NCBI GenBank assembly: GCA_009760855.2
Contig: WPIO01000133.1
Location: 126,001 to 190,000, forward strand
Reading direction: 5' to 3'
Length of the DNA: 64,000 bases
Source: Cristatella mucedo
Taxonomy: Eukaryota > Bryozoa > Phylactolaemata > Cristatellidae
Under the pieces are notes generated by a model. The model had not been told where the DNA came from, searched no databases, and saw only the letters and a program-made list of their open reading frames with translations. The translations under genes and the position numbers were made by a program. Shown in pieces: positions 59,340-64,000 of this stretch. Position 1 is the first letter of the stretch. Every line of letters begins with the position of its first letter.

Positions 59340-60850
59340 AATCACGGGATTTCGCGACGTCAGTTGGGAGAGAGCTCCAGGCTTTAATAGAATACGAGCT
59401 AAATACCGCAGTAAAGGACAAGTCGTAGTCGGCAGTAGGAGAGTAGTTGTCTTTGCGTAAGAATCGGGGAAGCTAGATCCACCGTCTAGGACCTGCAGAG
59501 GTAAAACGTCTATCACCAAAGGTCTTTCAGCTGAGGGATGGGACAGTTATTGTCCGTTCAGGACCTGGGAGCACGAGGAGGCTGAACCAGGTGCAGCAGT
59601 TCAGCTAGGTTTGGAGGAGCCAAGCCGTGGCGGGCCACGTGGATAAGAACTTTGCTCTTTATCCGTTGATCATCCGGCAGCCATCCTAGCTCTTTTAGCA
59701 AAGGAGACAGGTACTCAAATCTCTGGGATTTTCAAACTAGCCATGCACCGATATTCTTAGCAGTCTTTAGTGGCCTACTTGCTTTTTTGGCAGCCCAGTC
59801 AAACGGAAATTACAATAACTAAGTGAGGCAGAACTAATTAACTAGTTACATTTTTCACAAGCCGCCATAAACGACAGCTTCTTGTCTTGGATAGGGATCG
59901 AACTTGACGGCTAGCTGTATAAGCAGTCTTCTGGATGAAGGTTTTAGAATTTAGGCAGTTGTCAAAAGCGACACCTAAAATTCGGCACGTGGTGATGGTC
60001 GCACATCAATATTACCTATTAAAAGAGCAAAGCGTTCTAATCCCGCCACACGCTTAGAGTGTCTCACGAAAAACAGTTCAGTTTAATCGCCATTTAGTTT
60101 TAAGAAATTTTCAGGCATACAGGAGCAAATGTCTGCTAGAAAAGAATTCAGTTTATTGTTCGCTGCAGCAGATTCCGATGGCTTAAACGACAAATGCAGC
60201 TGAGAACCTCCAAAATAAAAGTGATTGCCCATTTCATTAGCATGAATCACATTTTCCAGATTTTTGAGTATAAAAGGTGTAAAGCAGAGAACAGAGGATG
60301 GACCCTTGCTGGACTCTACTGCTGACCGATCTCGTGAACGAAACCTGACCCACACATGACTCAGATGAAACGTGATCAGACGAGTGCGATTTAAACTTAA
60401 CCATTGCCTTGTCTGAAAGACCAATCGTTGTTGTCAATAGTTCAAGATGGATACCGTGATCAATGATGTCTAATTCTCCAGAAAGATCAAGCTGAACTAG
60501 GGTAGTGAAAGTCCCGTCATCGTTGCTGCATAGAATGACATTGGTTACACGGAAGAGAGCAGTTTCAGTTAAGTATTGCCGCTAAAATCCCAATTAAAAT
60601 TGTTCTGACCTTTTAGTCTTTTCCAAGTGCGTCACGAGCCACTTAGCCAAAAATTTCCAAGAGACGTTGACAAAAAGGAAAGAGGGAAACTGGGCGAGAG
60701 TAATTATGGGTCATGCGATGGCCGATTAAAAGCACTTGAGTACAGCTCCTTTTTTCAGAGAAGCGTTAACAATCTCGGTTAAGGCCTTGCTTAGTTTGTC
60801 TGCCACCAAAGATCACAGAGATGATGGCATAGGACTTTAAGAAGACTAGT
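59340..60850 (-). mobile_element. LINE-B fragment with a LINE-A piece at its left edge
   Basis: From right to left: the linker near 60720-60850, reverse transcriptase (60424-60083: 'VSSRVQQGSILCSLLYTFYT', a diverged motif C 'GNHFYFGGSQLHLSF'), 'NLGVAF'-type codons near 59960, and the C-terminal block to about 59410. At 59340-59405 the text is instead the LINE-A 'WNSLP' region ('gtcagttgggagagagctcc'). Motif C has lost both Asp. Confidence 0.7.
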
Positions 60851-61495
60851 GCTCTTTGTATTAGCTATTAATAAAATAGCCACATCGCATGTAGAAGCGT
60901 CAAAAAATCTATCTTTAAGGAAAGTCATGGGTCACAATTTAGCGATTGCTTTAGTTAGAGCAGGCTTGACAGAGGCACGAATGTGTACAATTTCTTCAGT
61001 GAAGGATGCTGAAAAAATCTTTTCGCTGGGCAGCAATGATCTGAGGAGTGAGAGCCCCTCTCTGCGTTGGCCAGCCAAATGTACACACGGGTGGCCCTAA
61101 GCGATAGTAATTTCGTCGATAAATGCGACCGGCTGCGTCATTTCTTCAGTCATTCTCTAGACGAAAGCTAACGCGAACGCCAGCTCTCTTTTGTCTGACA
61201 GTGCCGTGTTCCCTAGTTATTCCGCATCCTGCCGGCACATTAACGTTAGCCGAGCACGGTGATCGGCCCAGGAAAGTGAGGCTTTTTTGTGACATCTCTG
61301 CACATGTCTCGGCAACTACTTTACCTAGTGAACGTATTTAATTGAAAATATTTATTTACAGCTGACCGTAGGGTCTAAACAAAAAACGTGTTTCCTATCG
61401 CGTTCCGTGGCCTGAAATAGTTTAAGTGAAAAGGCGAGGTTGCTCCTCTTGCTCAGCGAATTGCGAATACAAATCAAATGATATGGTTGTTCTAA
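60850..61495. other. LINE-B linker remnant, then unrecognised DNA
   Basis: 60870-61060 still resembles the LINE-B linker in reverse ('gcacgaatgtgtacaatttc'). 61090-61495 has no supported feature. Confidence 0.45.
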
Positions 61496-61499
61496 AACA

Positions 61500-61505
61500 T
61501 TTATT
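61500..61505 (-). promoter_or_regulatory. poly(A) signal of the antimicrobial-peptide-like gene
   Basis: AATAAA on the minus strand, 71 bp after the TAA stop at 61578-61576, a normal distance for a short 3' UTR. Confidence 0.7.
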
Positions 61506-61575
61506 TCAATGGATGTCGCCGGCTAGTGATGCCATTTAATTCACTTGAGGTAGAGCTGTAGTACCGGGCGGCCAG

Positions 61576-62134
61576 TTATTTCCCAAGAGCTGCAAAGATC
61601 TTTGGACCCCACGTCAATGCAGTTGGAGCTGCTTTTCGGAAAAAAGAGAGAAATTTCTTCCAAAATTGCCTCTTCGCAGTGGCGTATTCTGAAAAGATGT
61701 GGTCAACACTGAGTTTTAATACGACCGTGGGAAGTGCGTCGTGAAAAGTGCAGAGCTACAATGGGCCAAACAGGTGGGACTCTCCCAATAGTTACCCTCG
61801 AAAATCTGTTCCATTTCACTTTCCAGATCTGGACTAACTTCAGCATTTTCTTCCAATTTCTGAAATACAGAGGCGCAAAAATAGCTTAGGTCCACAATGC
61901 ACAACCGTGCCGCAACGAGCATTAAAGCAGGAACTGGGAGCTACAGCTGCAGAACATATCGCTTCAGGAACTATTACTTGTAGGCTTAGGGCATGCTTTA
62001 TCTGAACCGACATATCTGGCCAAATGTTCTTTCCTTCCTACTTCGTTTTATTTTTCGAGCTCAATCGCACTTACCTCAGACAGCACGAGACTGAACAGGA
62101 ATCCTAAGACAACAGCGACAGCAAGATATTTCAT
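61576..62134 (-). CDS. antimicrobial-peptide-like precursor, three exons, 78 residues
   Basis: Exon 1 (62138-62075) follows a TTTTCATTTCAG acceptor, so a 5' UTR exon lies upstream. It holds AAAA-ATG and 20 codons of signal peptide (MKYLAVAVVLGFLFSLVLSE), ending GAG|GTAAGT in phase 0. Exon 2 (61859-61796; acceptor TCTGTATTTCAG, donor G|GTAACT) encodes an acidic propiece, KLEENAEVSPDLESEMEQIF then E, with eight acidic residues and one Lys. Exon 3 (61688-61576; acceptor ATCTTTTCAG) joins in phase 1 and gives EYATAKR, then a 30-residue cationic stretch starting QFWKKFLSFFRK and ending FAALGK-stop. Known peptide precursors of this layout are cut after Lys-Arg, and the terminal Gly-Lys would allow trimming and amidation. 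The stretch has six basic and no acidic residues, many aromatics and two Pro, suggesting an amphipathic helix-hinge-helix. A membrane-active defence peptide is inferred; a venom-type or signalling peptide is the alternative. I recognise no named family. Three borders, phases, stop and AATAAA all agree. Confidence 0.82.
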
Positions 62135-62276
62135 TTTTCTGAAATGAAAACACATTGATAATAATAAAAGTTTTTGATACGAGAGCTGCATGAATGCACA
62201 CCTTAGAAGTGAGACACTCTAATTAAATTAAGTGCAGATTTTGCATAACCCACTAAGCAGCCAGGCCAACAACTTT

Positions 62277-62459
62277 CTACTTGCACTGTACATTACCCGT
62301 CACCGAGTCGTACTGCAAGATACGCATTCCGCCTCGTTTGACTAACGAAATACAATAATCCATTTTAGGAATGGTTACCATACATTTACAGCGCTTGCAA
62401 GAGCTTTCGGAGTTCCTCGACACTTGATCGAGTTCTCGTGGCGTCTTGTTAGAGCATGC
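62277..62459 (-). CDS. terminal exon of an unrecognised cysteine-rich protein
   Basis: After a GGGTCCTTCCAG acceptor, 60 codons run to TAG in phase 0: ACSNKTPRELDQVSRNSESS, then CKRCKCMVTIPKMDYC and a tail ending GNVQCK. Six Cys are spaced C-x18-C-x2-C-x-C-x9-C-x19-C, suggesting a disulfide-stabilised secreted domain. SNKT is a sequon-like site. It can be joined without frame change to 62676-62864. It ends only 139 bp upstream of the splice acceptor of the antimicrobial-peptide-like gene, on the same strand. The frame also continues upstream to an ATG at 62492, so a separate start cannot be excluded. No family recognised. Confidence 0.42.
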   Translation of the reverse strand, partial: ACSNKTPRELDQVSRNSESSCKRCKCMVTIPKMDYCISLVKRGGMRILQYDSVTGNVQCK

Positions 62460-62675
62460 CTGGAAGGACCCGGGGCGCAACATGTTCCTCATTTAGCACA
62501 CACACTAATCAGCGAATTTTACTATTTTATAATTGCACTCGATTGATGCCATGATCGTAGTCACCTTTTGACGGTTTGTGCATGACTAGTCGGCGAGAGC
62601 AACCTGCAGTTGAAAGGAGAAGGCTAGCTCGGTCGCAAGTAAGACTTTTAAGTCTACTCTCGTCAGCACACTCAC

Positions 62676-62864
62676 TGTAGAGCGCATCCCCAACGCTTCA
62701 ACAGCTTCGTCTTGAAACTGTACGAGGCGATTAGGAGGACGTGGGGACACACCAAAATCGAACAAGGCTGGGCATGCGATTTCGCTCACTTGCGACTCAC
62801 CACCTTTGGACAATATGAACCGCACGCAATGCATGGCGTCGCCTACTTTGCCTATATTTATATT
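62676..62864 (-). CDS. internal exon of the unrecognised cysteine-rich protein
   Basis: AG acceptor (AGCATTCTTGCAG|) and strong donor (ACA|GTGAGT) enclose 189 bp, exactly 63 codons, phase 0-0. The product begins NINIGKVGDAMHCVRFILSK, includes IACPALFDFGVSPRPP and ends VEALGMRST. It has two Cys and mixed polar/hydrophobic composition. Upstream, a 60-codon minus-strand frame (63040-62858, with 'YVCVNAEEPGHQQ') may contain another exon, but no phase-matching donor is obvious. No signal peptide was found. Confidence 0.38.
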
Positions 62865-62879
62865 CTGCAAGAATGCTGG

Positions 62880-63530
62880 TAAGAACCCGGAACACTCGTC
62901 GTTTGGTTATTCACGTTCCACGAATGCTCGGTAGCTCCCAGTATTGCACCCTGCTTAATCGCATAGTCTTGCTGATGCCCAGGCTCCTCAGCGTTGACGC
63001 AAACATACACCCGATGTCCTGGGAGGTTTTTGGAAAGCATATATTTATGTGTAACCTCGCACGCACTCGATTCCCGACGAGTTCATTCGAAAGAAGCCAA
63101 GTTACTCTTAACACACCGAGCAAATATAGAATGATGTAAGTTTATCATGAATCTGTGATTTGGTTGACCGTGCTATACATTTTCCAGAGCTAGCAGCCAG
63201 AGCCGCTCTTCGGCACTAAATTACTCGCAAATTTAACCATTGTGCTCTCGCCGATTAGCGAGCAGGGTTTGTGAACGAGGGTCAGCAATTGGGTGACCGG
63301 AAACAGAAGTAGCTCAGAGTGGCTATTATGGGTATGCGAACGATATCTATGACTTCCAGGCAACAGATTTTACGAACCTACCACTGGCGTCCACTGAACT
63401 GAGTTGAGCTGCAAATCAGCAGTAAATACGGTGCTTATAATGAAAGCCGGCACCTAGAAACACGTGAAGATTTCTTGTAGAGCTGGAACTTTAGATCTGG
63501 GCTTCACGTTTGCACTTAGAAATAATATTA
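62880..63530. other. possible upstream exons; otherwise unrecognised
   Basis: The minus-strand frame 63040-62858 may belong to the cysteine-rich gene. The rest shows no supported feature. Confidence 0.3.
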
Positions 63531-63534
63531 TTAC

Positions 63535-63890
63535 AGCACATGTCAACACGTCCTTTGTAGAACACAATCTATTTCCAGGCATCTTACAGACGCAGGAAAG
63601 AAAAAAAACAATGAAATTGTTAGTGGAAACGAGCTGAATTTTAACAACCGTAACACGGTTGACGGTAACCCTCAGTGACAGCATGCAAATACCGTTTGTC
63701 GTAACGTGCAAAGTTTCAGCACTCATAAAAACAACGGAGAAGTCACATGGATCCACAAATTCAGCAAGAAACTAAAGCGCTTTAGCTGCCTTTTAAATGC
63801 CACCATTTCAGGGGATTTGACGTGACGTCAGTTCTAGACTAGAGGAGTTCCAGGCTCACGGAGCATACGAACTTGAATGGCTGTTTCTAA
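63535..63890 (-). repeat. LINE-A 3' part, diverged
   Basis: Reversed 'acacaatctatttccaggca', 'gtgacagcatgcaaatac', 'cctttt-aaatgccaccattt', 'aggagttccaggctcacgga' and 'gcatacgaact' follow the order of the LINE-A UTR and ORF2 end. Confidence 0.7.
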
Positions 63891-64000
63891 AGAATTTGAG
63901 CTGAATTTGAGGCACGGCAAAGCAATTAAAGCGCTACAAGTGTATTCTGCTATACCCTAGCATTTTGGGAGATTAGGTTTGACAGCTAGGGTAAAGCGAG

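Overview
The window is nuclear DNA of an animal, probably an invertebrate. Genes are broken into small exons with GT..AG junctions and signal-peptide exons. There is no operon, ribosome-binding-site or CRISPR structure. Most of the 64 kb is decayed transposon. Very long (GA)n/(CT)n and (TA)n arrays are unusually common. The phylum cannot be fixed from the sequence alone.

Four gene-like loci stand out. (1) A two-exon CD225/dispanin membrane protein lies on the minus strand at 5.85-6.66 kb, with a (TA)n array in its only intron. (2) A spread-out plus-strand gene may run from 33.1 kb to at least 54.3 kb, perhaps 56.9 kb. It has a signal-peptide exon followed by exons that all begin and end in phase 1; two of them (42.3 and 54.1 kb) are clear duplicates. 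(3) A compact three-exon minus-strand gene at 61.58-62.13 kb encodes a precursor with the layout of a cationic antimicrobial peptide: signal peptide, acidic propiece, Lys-Arg site, cationic amphipathic peptide, C-terminal Gly-Lys. (4) Just upstream of it on the same strand (62.28-62.86 kb) are two phase-compatible exons of an unrecognised cysteine-rich protein. Loci 3 and 4 are the best candidates for something undescribed.

The mobile fraction contains two LINE families of CR1/L2 type. LINE-A has a 3' hairpin and an (ATT)n tail. LINE-B has an AP-endonuclease plus reverse transcriptase and an (ATTAC)n-like tail. There is also a third reverse-transcriptase remnant, a tRNA-derived SINE that shares the LINE-A 3' hairpin, a Copia retrotransposon that has lost its reverse-transcriptase core and 3' LTR and sits inside a LINE-B copy, a pogo/Tigger-like transposase remnant and a foldback MITE.

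Layout: 0-3.4 kb nothing recognised; 3.4-4.7 LINE-A; 4.7-6.7 duplicated GC-rich block and CD225 gene; 7-8.2 GA arrays and CpG-rich DNA; 9-13.9 LINE debris; 14.5-15.8 degenerate ~170-bp tandem array; 16.9-19.6 LINE-B; 20.9-21.5 11-bp minisatellite and GA array; 22.1-29.4 nested LINE-B/Copia/LINE-A; 30.65-32.9 giant pyrimidine tract; 33.1-56.9 secreted-protein gene with transposon-filled introns; 57.4-60.9 LINE/SINE debris; 61.5-62.9 the two small secreted-protein loci; 63.5-63.9 LINE-A.
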